A DNA stretch of 64,000 nucleotides. Source: Orthonyx spaldingii (taxonomy: Eukaryota > Chordata > Aves > Passeriformes > Orthonychidae). Of this stretch, positions 1-12,036 are shown piece by piece. Within the stretch, counting starts at the first letter, position 1; every line of letters begins with the position of its first letter. The position numbers and the translations under genes are program-made. The stretch spans positions 3,229,137-3,293,136 of the forward strand of contig VZTJ01002478.1 in assembly GCA_013397795.1 (NCBI GenBank), given 5' to 3'. The notes beneath the pieces are model-generated. The model was not told where the DNA came from and ran no database searches. It saw only the letters and a list, made by a program, of their open reading frames with translations.

Positions 1-3000
1 GTGTCATAAAAATTGATCTACGCTGAAATTATATCACAGAGAGAGAATTTTTCTTCCACCTTGTCTGTTCTTAAGCTTAGCTAATTCTACTCCTTAAGAA
101 TCTTGAGCTCTTTAATGACATAGCATTCAAAAGGAATGCAAGTGAAAATTTCTTTTTCTTAAAGTGAAATTTCACACCCATGGTGTCCCTGTGAATCATC
201 TTAAAAATAAATACAAACACTACACTTTTATCTGATTTGCTGTGATTTTGAATACAGAATATCAAAGCCTTCCAAGACTTTGGGATAAAAGAGCTATTGA
301 GAAGGTCAACCGTCTGGATGTGGGGTGTGTCCAGCTTTCCACATAGGTGTGCAGCAGATGCAAGAACTAAGGCACGTGTGACCAGTATTGGAGTCAGAAC
401 TGGAAACAGTGCAGAGAGGAAGGTCAAAGCATAGGCAGAAAAGAGGGGTCTAGAAAGCAGAAGAACCTGTTGGTGATTTGCCGTAGGTCACATTGCACAT
501 CTGATGGATGTGCCACCTTAATGATGTGAGGTACCCCAGAACTTCCGCAGCAGGAGCTTGGATAACCATTTCTAGGAGCTATGCCTGTGAATCATTTCCA
601 TTGAGTTGCGATAAATCATCACAATATGATGTGTGCCAAAGGTCAGCACCAGTTTATTTAATTATAAATTTGTAATAAGTTTCTGGAGGTAGGCAGTAAA
701 AGACAACCAAATGGAAAATTAGTGTCAGCATTTCTTTGTATGTTGTTGGCTGACAATCTGCATAGCTGCTTAACCTAATGAGAACTGCACATAATATTTA
801 TTTGGCTCTTGTACCTTTTTGCAGAAAACTGTTCTACATTAAAGTTACCTGTCAGTTGTTGACATGTGAGTTATGTTTTAGGCCTTGCTATTTTTCAGTT
901 GTGAGTGACGATTCAGTTTATGTTTTATAAATAGGAACCTAAAGAGAGAAGCAGATATCCCAAATCTTGAATTCCAAGGCTGTTCTGTAATTTTTTAGCA
1001 AAACAGAAAAATCTCGTTTTGGTAAACCTGCAGTATGATTTTAGTTTTAGACAAAAAAAACCCAACCCCCCCCCCCCCAAAAAAAACCAACAAACCAATC
1101 CCCCCAAAAAATATTGAGATTTGTGCATAAAATTAAGTTGTATGTAACTTTAAATGGAATTAATAGAAGAAAGTATTCATAAAGTAACTTGCTACCTGGT
1201 ATGTAATTCCTTCTTTAGTGCTACAGATATCCATTTCTTTGCCAGAAGGCAGAAGTTTTTTTCTGAGGAAACATGTTTAGGCACTGAGTCTTTGCTTTAA
1301 AGGGAACTTCTGAGGTCTTAAGAAGCAGTTTTACATTAACTGTGGTATTATCTTAGCTGTGAAATGCAGTAATAGTGCAATTTTAATTGGCCTTTGAGAA
1401 TGGTAGTTTTCAAATGGTAATCTATAAGAAGACTTAAAATCCTAAAAAAACGAGGGTTGCTATTTTAATTATAATGACATCTTGCTTGAAGAATTGATAC
1501 AAGTTAAGTGTTTGTCTAGTTCATGTGATTAAGCAATCAGAAAATCACCCGTCTTACGGTTTGCATTCTGTGAGGGAATCATGAATATTTTAAGAGCTGC
1601 TGAAAGTGGCTGCATAGAAACAACCAAGAAGAAAAAAATATCTCTTTTCCTTGTTAATATCTATAACCCCTTTCTATGATGTCAAGAACTTCAACAATGA
1701 TAGCCAACAAATAGAAATATTTCTTTGTAATTGCTTCTACTTCCAATATGAACTGTGTTGTACACGTATGAAAGAGTTCTACATTCTGTGAAAAGAGGCA
1801 AGGATTTTTAGAGGTCCAGACAAGATAAACCCCAAGGAGGGTGATAGCTTTTTTTTTTCTCAATGCAATTGCAGAAGTTTCAGAAATATTTCATAAATAT
1901 GTGAATAAAAACACAGCTTAAAAAAATAAGTCATTCCTTAGACATACAATATTACTGCGTTGCAATAATCTAACTGTCCAAAACTGAAAAAAAATGTTTA
2001 GCCAGAAAGAATGAGTGTTGAACAAAACACTGAACATTTTTCAGAGCTGAAAAAGACTCACAGCCTCAAATTGTAGCTGACAGAAATGAAAATAGAGAAA
2101 AAGATACTCAGTGAAGCTCCAACACACTGCTGTTTTCACCACACTGACAGCTTTAGTGCCTGTAAACAGATAAAAGCACAGCTGTTTTTAGTGCAAGAAA
2201 CAAAAATTATTCCACCTATAAATAAATGGGAGAGTTTAGGAATTAAATGTCAATTTTATTTAATTCAAATTGGTATTAAAATATTTCATCTGTATGTATA
2301 CAAAGCACAACCATCCCTCAATTGAAATCTCTTGGGAGACATTATTAGGTAGAACTGAGTTCAAAAGGGCTTCTCTTGAATACAAAGTAGGTTGATAATA
2401 TATACAAAAATCCCACTACAAACACAAATGTAGTGGATATCAAACAACACAGGAGTTTTCTTGAAAGCATTGCCATCCATATACAGTATATAGCAAAGAC
2501 AACACAACAAGGAAAAGCTTTCTTTTACCCAGAAATTCTGTCCTTTCTTTTTTCCTAGTTTTTGAATATTGTTGGTATTCTTTTTGGCATTTCAAGTGCT
2601 AAACCTGAACCCAAGCTTATACCTCTTTTTAAGTTATAAAAATGATCTTACTTGTTTTAATTTATACTATTCATTTTGTGTGGAAGTTGGCAGTGTTAAA
2701 GTTATTGATTTAAATAGCAGCGTTTAAAGGCAGTGCAATTTGCAAACACTTCCAGAAGCTAAGTTAGGACTTGGAAAGAATGTTGCAAGCTATAATGAAA
2801 ATTCCAGTTTCTCTCACTTCTTATAATGTTGTCACATTCTGCATTCTTGATGCAGGCTGAAAATCATTATGCAGATTTTATAATACAATCATTATCTTGC
2901 CAGGAAGTATAGTATCATCATTTTAACATCAAAGCTTACATACTGTACTATAGTCACTTTCTTGTGACTAGTAAGGTTTTACAAACATTCCCACCTGCAT

Positions 3001-6000
3001 ATTAGGCCAAGGTATGACCCCAACAGAAACTTTCCAAATAAAAGCAGAATAAATGGCAGGCTGAGCAACAGTTATAAATACCTGTCTCATGCAAGCAGAA
3101 AAAGACAATAAACACTTGCATCCTGGGAGGTGCTGGGGCACCTCATTTTCTGCTTTGTTTTGTTTAGTGGAAGACAATGACACACCAAGCTGAAATCTTA
3201 ACAACAAGTCTGTTTTAGGCTAGTGCTTACTCCTATTTGATGCAAGACAGAAGGGCAACTGAGGACCAAATATGATTCAGGTGTGCTCACAGCTTAAATT
3301 CTTTACAGACCACTAATTTCATGAATAATAAGCTCCTGCAGAAGTAGATAGACCCATTCACACACAAAAAATGTGTAATTAATATTATCTGGCAAACTGT
3401 ACAAAACCTGAAATGAGCACCTTTTCCTCTTTTTATGCATCTGTTTTTCACTGCTATTTGCCCAGGCTGAGCATTTTAAAAACTAATGCAACAAACCTGC
3501 TGACTCTCATGTTATAAAGTTACTCAAGTTCAGTGATTTGAAAGGAATATTTGTAGGCATGACTTTGCTGTAGAATCAACCAGACAGCTCAACACATGGG
3601 TTAGACCCCAGGAAGAAAGCAAGTGCTGGAAGCTACTCTTGAGTTACTCTCTCTGGATGTGAATGAGCTTGGCCCTATAGTTTGCTGGGACTTTGGGGGT
3701 CATAACCTTTGTTTCATATCTTGGAGATCATGTCTTTTTTTCCCCATGTCTTTGGGATGGTATCTTTTGCTTTGCTGTATTCAACACAAGTCTGAACCTT
3801 GCTGGGTGATTGTGGCTTGCCTTTGAAGGTGCAGAGGAAGAAGTTGACGGAATGCAATAAAGGACAGTGAACACAGGAATATTTTACTGAAGGCACTAGT
3901 TCTGTAGGAGCTCACAGCAGTGAAAATGTAGCCCAGGCTCTCAGTCAGACTAAGGAGCATTCAAAGGAGCATTCTATTTGGGTGCCTAGCCTAGTGCTTC
4001 AGGCAGAAGAAGGAAGCAAGATAATGCCACAAACTAGTAAACTTGGCTAACTAAAACAAACAAATCCTTAAATCCTAAATAAAATAGTGGATTTTTGTCT
4101 GAATACAGAAATGATAGCCTGTTGTATCTGTTACTACTGGCTGCATTTGGCAGTGGTTTCTGTAAGGCAACAAGCATTGCTGTGAATTCACAAGGGGATC
4201 ACATTATTGAAAGTGGGAATTTTTGCTGTCAGTGAATTGAGTAGGAACTATGATTTGGTAAATTGGGTTCAGCATAAAGAAATAAATTAATTTGCTTAAA
4301 CCATTATCAGAGAAAAATACTTCAAATTGATTAAGCATTTGAGCAAATGTGGGCTTGGAATGTACAGTTTGCAAAACACTGCATCGGTGAATACTGGAAA
4401 ACTACAATCTGTTCATGTTTGTGCTTTGTTTTTGCTTTATTTATATTTCTTTTATTTCTCTTGTAGCACTTTTCCCAAATTCTTTGCTGGATCCAATAAG
4501 TATTAAAATACTGCTTTAGGAGAATTTTTTTTTTTTTAGCAGACATTGCAAAATATTTCTGGAAAATTAGTGGTGAATTAAGTTTTTAATATTTAAAGGT
4601 TTCTATTTAGTAATGTTTTCTTCTATTACAGAATGGAAACAAAGCTTCTGCAGTTGTGCAGATAAATATTCAATAAATACTTTTAAAACATCCTCCCTCC
4701 CCTTCCCCCCCCGTCCATTTTAGGTAAATAGTTACTTTGTTTAGCAGAAAATTCAGTTAGAAGAAACACCTAATATTATTTTTTCACAAATTAATCAACT
4801 GGTTTGAATGCATTTATCTAAACCAATGCAGGTGCTTGTTTCACTGGCTGAATGGCTGAGACTCATTTCTCATAGTCCTACTTAAGCAGACACTTAAATA
4901 TTGTACAGCCTGCAGTGTCTGGTAAGTCCTAGATAAGCTCAGTCTTTCATAGGTCTCACTGAATCACAACGGGGTTTTGGTTTTGAGCTGAACCTTGGTG
5001 AAAGTTTAAGGGGAAAGCAAGCTCATGGTCAGAGACAGTATTAAGTTCTACTTTTTACCTTCCTATGTGGTTCTACAAGGAGTGTCTGTCTCTCAGGGTG
5101 GTTCTGGAATTCATTGCTGACAGAGTCTCAGTATCCATACAGGGGTGTTGTCAAAGAGAAAGATCAGTTTTGTTAGTAAGGCAAAGAAACAAAAGTAGGT
5201 GTAGTGACTGGTAATTTCATTACAAATCACAACATACAATGAAAAGCTAGAGTTACGTGGGTCCCTGTCTTGTACCTGAATGACATGGGTGACACAAAAT
5301 TCTTTGAAATACTACTTGACAAATGGCTGACTATATTTGACAGATCCTTTATCCAAACACTAGATAGCATCATAGTGTTTGGATACTAGTACTGTAGTCT
5401 AGCAGCAGCAGTGTGGAAGAGTAGTAGGATTATTGTTTCACACAGAGCAAAGAAACATATTTTTTTCAATACACCTGATGAGGGGAAAACCACCCCAAAA
5501 ACAGAGAATGAAGGAAATTATTACTTTAATTACTCTGCTCCTACTAGGCAGAGAAGAAATTAAAAGTGACTCACTGATGCTCTCTATGAAGACTGAAACA
5601 GATAATGGTAGGTAATCTATCAGATAATTCCTCAGCAAAGGAAATCCTTAGTATAGCAATTCCTCAGATTAGAGGAACCTGTGGATCACAGAAAATGGGG
5701 AGCAACATTTCAGACATGTGAGAAAAGGTTTTCAAGAAAGAGGATGAGAAACCTTAGCAAGCTGGAATGAAGGACTTTGTGGTCCGCCTGCTCAGGGTTT
5801 GCTTGGACCTAAACCTGATACTGACTGACAATATACATGTAAACAAACTCAAGTAGAAGTTATTCTTCAGTGTGCAGACTGACCCAACTTCATACATCTA
5901 GTATGCTTCATCAGCCCTTTCCTGCCCATTATATTCATTTTCATTTTTTGTTTCTTTAACCACTAACTTAAACTGAAGGGCTATGTGTAAACAATGTCAG

Positions 6001-6180
6001 ATCCCAGAGAAACCAGTGAGTCTCACTTCACCTAAAATATGGAAAAAAGCTTTTAAATTTTGTTAATAAATCCAGGCCTTTTGCTTTCTATGCACACACT
6101 CTTTACTGACGGGACAAAGCAAAGGCAATCTTTGGAGTTTGGATCATTAGTGCCTGTCTTCACTGAAAGACTGCTTGCAA
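1..6180. other. Unique AT-rich non-coding sequence
   Basis: No gene, RNA or repeat family is recognised here apart from the C/A tract listed separately. The longest open frame is 116 codons on the minus strand at 77-427. It shows no domain or family likeness and is within what chance gives in AT-rich DNA. Short homopolymer runs are scattered throughout. The stretch could be intergenic or intronic. Confidence 0.6.
1052..1110. repeat. Low-complexity A/C tract with a 13-base C run
   Basis: An A8 run is followed by CCC, AA and an uninterrupted C13 run (1066-1078), then more A runs and a C6 run. The minus strand is therefore G-rich with several G tracts. This is simple sequence, and reading frames through it (for example minus strand 925-1128) are artefacts of the tract. 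Confidence 0.85.
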
Positions 6181-6530
6181 AGCTCATGCAGCTTTCCTCT
6201 CCTTACTTTGAAGAATAATGCAATCCATGTTGGCTATTCCACTGCTGGATAAACTCCCCTTGTTGACCCTTCTGGTCACCAGCCTCCACCCCCAGATCTG
6301 TAAACTAACTGTATCTGTACTGAATGGCTGATTCAAGCCCTCACAGCGGGGGTGGAATGTGATTAACAGCTCGTGAAAGCAGATCATCAACGTGGTTTTA
6401 CTGGAGGGGCAAATTTGTTGAATATTTATGGAGCATAATTTGAGCCAATTGTCCAGAAGCTCCAATATACAAGCCTCTAGAAGACTGTAAAGGAAAGTGG
6501 CTGTCTCAAACTGAGAAAGGCCCCTCAAAA
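6181..6530. other. Non-coding stretch of mixed composition, possibly constrained
   Basis: The base composition is more even than in the neighbours and there are almost no homopolymers. The minus strand is open for 114 codons at 6184-6528, but the translation resembles no family I know and lacks flanking splice signals I would trust. It could be a conserved non-coding element or simply unique sequence. Confidence 0.25.
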
Positions 6531-6710
6531 TAAATATTTAGCAGTTTTCTTCTTTTAAAAAAATACAACTGTGCTCCAGTTTCTACAGCTGCAAACAACA
6601 TTAGAAGTAGTTAAGGCAGACCGGTATATAGAGTGAAATCACAGGCCACAAAAATTTCTTGTTTTATATCCTGAGGGTAACAGCATAAACACAGTAATGC
6701 TTTGCAATTA

Positions 6711-6770
6711 TGCAATGCCTTTGAGCTGAGGAGCCCAAAATGTTTTACAAAAGTGGGTAAGAACTAAGCT
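6711..6770 (+). repeat. Possible ancient SINE fragment (MIR/CORE-like tail)
   Basis: The segment reads ATGCCTTTGAGCTGAGGAGC followed by CCAAAATGTTTTACAAA and GTGGGTAAG. This order (a CCTTT block, GAGGAGCCCAAA, then TTTACAAA and GGGTAAG) is the pattern I associate with the conserved part of old amniote SINEs. Only about 60 bases can be aligned by eye and the flanks are unrecognisable, so it would be a very old remnant. A related segment lies at 56788-56960. A chance match cannot be excluded without a profile search. Confidence 0.45.
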
Positions 6771-9700
6771 TTTGAAAGACTTACAAATAGCAGTAGGGAG
6801 TCTTCTATGTGGAGCTATGTGACAAACTGATTATTTTTTCTGTGATTCTCTGGCTAATGAAAAAAAAAAATTAGTACTAGAAGGTTCATATAGTACAAGA
6901 AGGTTCACTTGTGTCAGTAAAAGACTAAATTTTAATTTTCTTGGTGAAAATGAAAGTCATGCAAATTCTTTTTTTCCATCTAAAATAAAACAGTCTCTTT
7001 TATTTTGCAAATCAAACACCTTTTCTAATATATCTTTTATTTAAAATGCTTCAATAAAAAATAAGTAATGTTGTATTTTTAGAAATAGTGACAAGATTGA
7101 TATTTTTTGTCTCATTTTGAGGTCTCTTAATTTGGATACAAATTCATTAAAGATTTCTGCTCTTCTCCTTTCTAATTAATGAAGCTTGGTTCCACTCTGC
7201 TCCCATTTATGTCACTAATAGTTCTACATCCTGAATTTGCAGCAGTAACTGGTCCTACCATATGATGATTGATGTAACAATTCAATCTGAAAGCAGTGTC
7301 GTGACGCCTGAAATACACTTAATTGCATTCCAAGCCAAGCCAAGCAGGGGATGGATGGAGTTTCAAGGCAAGCAGTAACTCCAGTTATTAAGAAGCTATG
7401 GGTAATGCTAATAGCAAAAGCTGTCCATATTGTGAATCATTCTTAACTTAAATGAAATAATCCTTGTAAATATTCTTAAAGTTTGAAACAAAGTAAACAG
7501 TATGAAAGGAAAAGATCCAAAAAAACTTTGACTAAATTGTGTTTCAGTAATATTTTGAAATTTGTAGGGTTTTTTACAATGGCTGTGAGTAGATGGGAAA
7601 CTGGAAGAAAAGGAAAAAGGCAAAATAAACTCTTTAGTTCATCAGTTTCCAGGAAAGCTTTGTGGTTGGCCGAGAAAAACCTCAAGCATGTAAGTGTGAC
7701 CATTCTTGTATTGTATTCTGGGAGTGCAGCATGTGCCTGGCTCTGGCTGTAGCTTCCTCCACTTATAGAAACTCTTATTGCAGGGCTCTGGAAATAAGTA
7801 TGCCATCTAACATTTGTGAACTGAAGTTCTTAATTATAATGAAGTCTCCCCTAATTCGAAATAAATTGACATTGTCTAGGATATACCTTTTGATAGCTTA
7901 TGCTCAAGTAAGGTATTTCACCATATAGAGCTGTCCACAAGTTATCCTCTCCAGATTTGAGTTTTGGAATAATTAAAGACTTCGATGTTGGGGAATCAAT
8001 CACAGCTTTTACTGGGGTCTAGTGCCAGATGGAGGAGTTTATTCTGAACAGAAATTCTAGCTAAGGATTTGGTAGTGGTGAGTGTCAAATGCAGGAAAGA
8101 CCTCAAAAGATGAAGAAAGGAAAGACCCTTAACAAAGGAGCTGTCAAACAGGGAAAGCTTTCTACTCTGGGTATCAGTAATATGTGAATTAACACATGTG
8201 CAGATGTAACTATACACACAGCCACACACTCTGTTTGTACCCTGATTAGATTTTCATATGCATACTGAGATCTCAAAAAAATTTCTCCAAACTGAGCACC
8301 TTTTGGTGCACAGAGAGGAAGCAGCAAAAAAATACAGGCTCAACAGAAGTTGATATAAGGGATCAACTTCTCAGACATTCTTGCAAACAACTTTCTTGCC
8401 ATCTGAATTTCACAAAGGCAAGTCTAATGACTACGAACACACACAGAGTCACTGAATCCTGTCAGATATTTTTATTCTTCAGAGTCTGAAAATGTGAATA
8501 CAGAAGGTTTTCTATAGTGTGCCCAGCTTTCCTTGTCTGATCACATCTAAAAATGAATAGACTGAAAAAATAATTTTATTTTTGACTCTATGAATCCCTT
8601 TAAGATTTGGATTTGGGTCAAAGGTATTGCAAGGTTATTTTCAGAATGCAGATTGTTTTTCTCATTATAAAGTTTGTATATAAGAGCAATCTGATTTTTC
8701 TTTTTCCTCAGCCTAGTTGGTAGGTCTCTTTTCTGAGAATTCATCTCTATGAACCATACTGGAGAATTCATTATTTGTGACAATATAGATATAAATATAA
8801 AAGATCAGAATATGTTTCATTACTTATAATCATGTTTCAAAGAGTAGATCCATTCAAGATGCGCTGTTTCACTATTCTTTTTCTGTAGGAAAGTATAATA
8901 TGTTTGTGGTTAAATATCTTCAGAAGATTCCTCCTCTTCTTTTTTTATAGCTTTGTTTCATATTTCCCACAGCCATGAAAGACCACACAAATAAAATACT
9001 TCTGCAAAAATGAACAGCACAGTATCACAGAAATTATCTTTGTTAATTTGAGCACATAACAGTTGTCAAACTTGGTATTCACTTTTAATGTGAGATACTT
9101 ATTGTCTCTTTTTCTCTTGTCTTCAAGAAGAAAAGGAGATGATGCTTTGTTTTAAAAATTAAAGAGGAGATGCCAGTATTGTTTGCTCTGTATGCCAGTT
9201 TGTATTGCTCTGTATGGAACCAAAATTCTTCTGTAATCCATAAGAAAAAATTTACCTAAGAAAAAAAGTCTTTCCACTAAATTAATACTGCTTGGTGATT
9301 TATAGAGTAGAATAAATAGTGTAAAAAACCCCAAGTATATTCATACATTTTTTGAAAAAAATACCCTAGCTGTGATCGCATTCTTTTTATATCCTGTTTC
9401 CAAGAATACACCAGCAACAATTTTTTTTCTACAAGAAACATGCATAAAAATAGACAAATATTAGCATGACTATTTCAGAATGTGTGTGGAAAAAAAGTTA
9501 CTTCATTTTGCAAGCTTCTGTATATAAAATACATTTCCCAGACTCAATAAAATACTTGGGCATATGCTTTTTCTCATTCTTTTTGAAATTTATGCTTATG
9601 GAGATGAGAAATAACTTGAAAGTAGTATATACTCTGAAGTTGCATTCACTTCTTAGAAAGATGAATTCCATATATGTAGATAAATCAGAACACAGATGAT

Positions 9701-10770
9701 ACTCTGTTGGAAGGGATAAACCATGGAAACAAGGTGTCACATGAAATTTTTGCCTTCCATTCAAAATTAATTTAATTCTGAAAGTTTAAGTCTCCTAAAG
9801 AATTTCTAAACAAGACAAAAATTAAGGTTTCTTAAAGAGAAAATACTCAACAGTTAAGTTTTTTCAGAATCTCAGAATTTTTGAGCAGGCAAAAAAAAAA
9901 TCATATAAATTATTTATGATAATTTTTTATCTAATAGTTAGAAAATTATCAACTTAAAAGGAACAGAGGATCTTTTCAAATGTAACATATAGTCCTGTTG
10001 TTTTTAAAAAGTGTGTGGAATTACTTCCAAGATTTTCTTCTTTGGTACTGGTGGGTCAAATTTCTATTTAGGAACAACAGCTGTCTCTAAATTCATGATT
10101 GGTGACATCCAGATTTTTTTATATTTCTGGCATTTTTATTACTGTAGTCTTTTTCAGCTTTAAACAAAATTATTCTGTTTGCTAGTAGATTCGTTCTGGT
10201 TGTAGTCAGTGGTACCAGGGCAAGCTCAGGACAAGACTGCAAATATATAACAGAGTTTGTCTGGGGCCTTGTCAGTATCTACTCATTAGTTGTCATCCAA
10301 TAACTATTGAAGTCAACAGAAAATCTTCCAATATACTTTGGCTACCTCTCTGAGAAAGACAAATCAGTATTTTTCTGGAAGTCATGGCTGCATTGAGAAC
10401 TGAAACAGTTGGTGCCGAGAAATCTGTAAGTTCCCTTTTCTGTGAGGTCAACACATTCTTTAACAGAAATTCACTTCCCTGATAAGTTCATTACTTTTCT
10501 TGGTAGATCATTCCATTTTTATCACATACAAACTGTAATTAAAATATTTTCTAAAAGTCATAGAAGTAGCTAAACTATCTGTTCACTAATAATTTTTTGT
10601 ACATTCTGTATTTGTGCCAGATTTCGGTTCTTATATTCCTGAAAAAAAGCTATTAATTTGTACAGTGTGACAGAAATGATTGCTCTCCTGGGGCAAATAA
10701 GTTCCGCAATTCTCTTTATTGTATATTTAGGTGTGGGTGCCATACAAACTCACCTCTATTGCTGTTTTTA
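6771..10770. other. Unique AT-rich non-coding sequence
   Basis: No gene or repeat family is recognised. All open frames are under 90 codons, overlap one another on both strands and show no recognisable protein features. Confidence 0.6.
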
Positions 10771-10771
10771 G

Positions 10772-11083
10772 TCCTTCCTTCCTTCCTTCCTTCCTTCCTT
10801 CCTTCCTTCCTTCCTTCCTTCCTTCCTTCCTTCCTTCCTTCCTTCCTNNNNNNNNNNNNNNNNNNNNNNNNNNNNNNNNNNNNNNNNNNNNNNNNNNNNN
10901 NNNNNNNNNNNNNNNNNNNNNNNNNNNNNNNNNNNNNNNNNNNNNNNNNNNNNNNNNNNNNNNNNNNNNNNNNNNNNNNNNNNNNNNNNNNNNNNNNNNN
11001 TCCCTCCCTCCTTTCCTCCCTCCCTCCCTTCCTCCCTTCCTCCCTTCCTTCCTCACTCCTCCCTTCCTTCCTTTCCTCCCTCT
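10772..11083. repeat. TTCC/TCCC microsatellite interrupted by an assembly gap
   Basis: Positions 10772-10847 are 19 perfect TCCT units. An N run follows, then 11001-11083, which is almost pure pyrimidine but degenerate (mixed TCCC and TTCC units with one A in the middle). The tract is one polypyrimidine/polypurine microsatellite whose centre was not assembled. Open frames through it that encode long Pro/Ser/Leu-Phe or Gly-Arg-Lys repeats are translations of the repeat and not genes. Confidence 0.97.
10848..11000. other. Assembly gap of 153 N
   Basis: A run of 153 N sits exactly inside the TTCC microsatellite. The true length of the repeat here is unknown. Confidence 0.99.
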
Positions 11084-11990
11084 TGATTTAAGAAGAGAAG
11101 TTATAGAAATTTTTTCTTATCATTTTTGTACAACAGTGACAATTGCTTGGTGTCATTCTCTTTTTTGGTACTGATATGCTGTTAGTCTTGAGAAATCAAT
11201 TGGTTCTGCAGCTCTCAAAACCTGAAGGACTCTTTAAAATAGCCAACAATAAATCTCTAGTGTTTAGTTAACCATCAAAGTAAGGAAAACACTAGGCAGG
11301 CTGCTTAAAGCGAAGCAAGAACACTAACCATGTCCTGTGGGATATTTTCCCATGATTTTCTCATAATGGAATTTTCAAGCTGAAATTCAAAAGCTGGGAA
11401 TATCCTTTCCTGCTACTAAGAGTAGAATAAAAGCTTCCCTTATAAGCATTCTCAGTAAGCAAAAATATATATAACTCTGTATATATAGAGTTCCAGACTT
11501 ATGGTTTTTTCAGACTTTGTTTTAATGTTTTAGATTGTGAACAGTCCTAAATGCTTTCAGCCATCGTATAATTTAACATTGAGTCATTCTATGTTCCTAA
11601 AAGAAACCTTCTCTTATGCGTGATTATATATTGTTAAAATGGATAGGTTAATTTTGCAACATGAATTTTTCATGGTAGCTGTTCTGCTACTATTTTAGTC
11701 TGTTTTTAGTGATATACTCAGTGCAGCAACCCTCTTATATACAATTACAATTTTGAAAAGTGACTAACTTTGGTTACAGTTATATACATTATCTCAGACT
11801 CTCTCCTGTGGAAGAGTTTGCATGGAAATTTTTGTGTGTTTCTACACTCAAACAAAGATACTTGACAGCACATGCTACCCTACAGGTATTGCTGTTAGGT
11901 AGAGATGAAAATGAGAAAGTTTTGACAGTTTTCACATTTGCTTACTTGTTTTAGTTTTTAAGCTGATGTACAACCAAACAGAGTGGATCT

Positions 11991-12036
11991 GCTTTATATA
12001 TATATAATCACATATATATATATATATGCTTTATAT
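11991..12036. repeat. TA dinucleotide tract, two blocks
   Basis: Two runs of alternating TA flank a short TCACA interruption. The ten-base unit GCTTTATATA occurs at both ends of the tract, so part of it may have arisen by slippage or a small duplication. Confidence 0.85.

Noticed and set aside
6184..6528. A 114-codon minus-strand gene
   Set aside because: No family likeness, no convincing start context or splice signals, and a length that chance allows.
10727..11174. Long frames of Pro/Ser/Leu/Phe or Gly/Arg/Lys repeats
   Set aside because: They are translations of the TTCC microsatellite and of the N gap.
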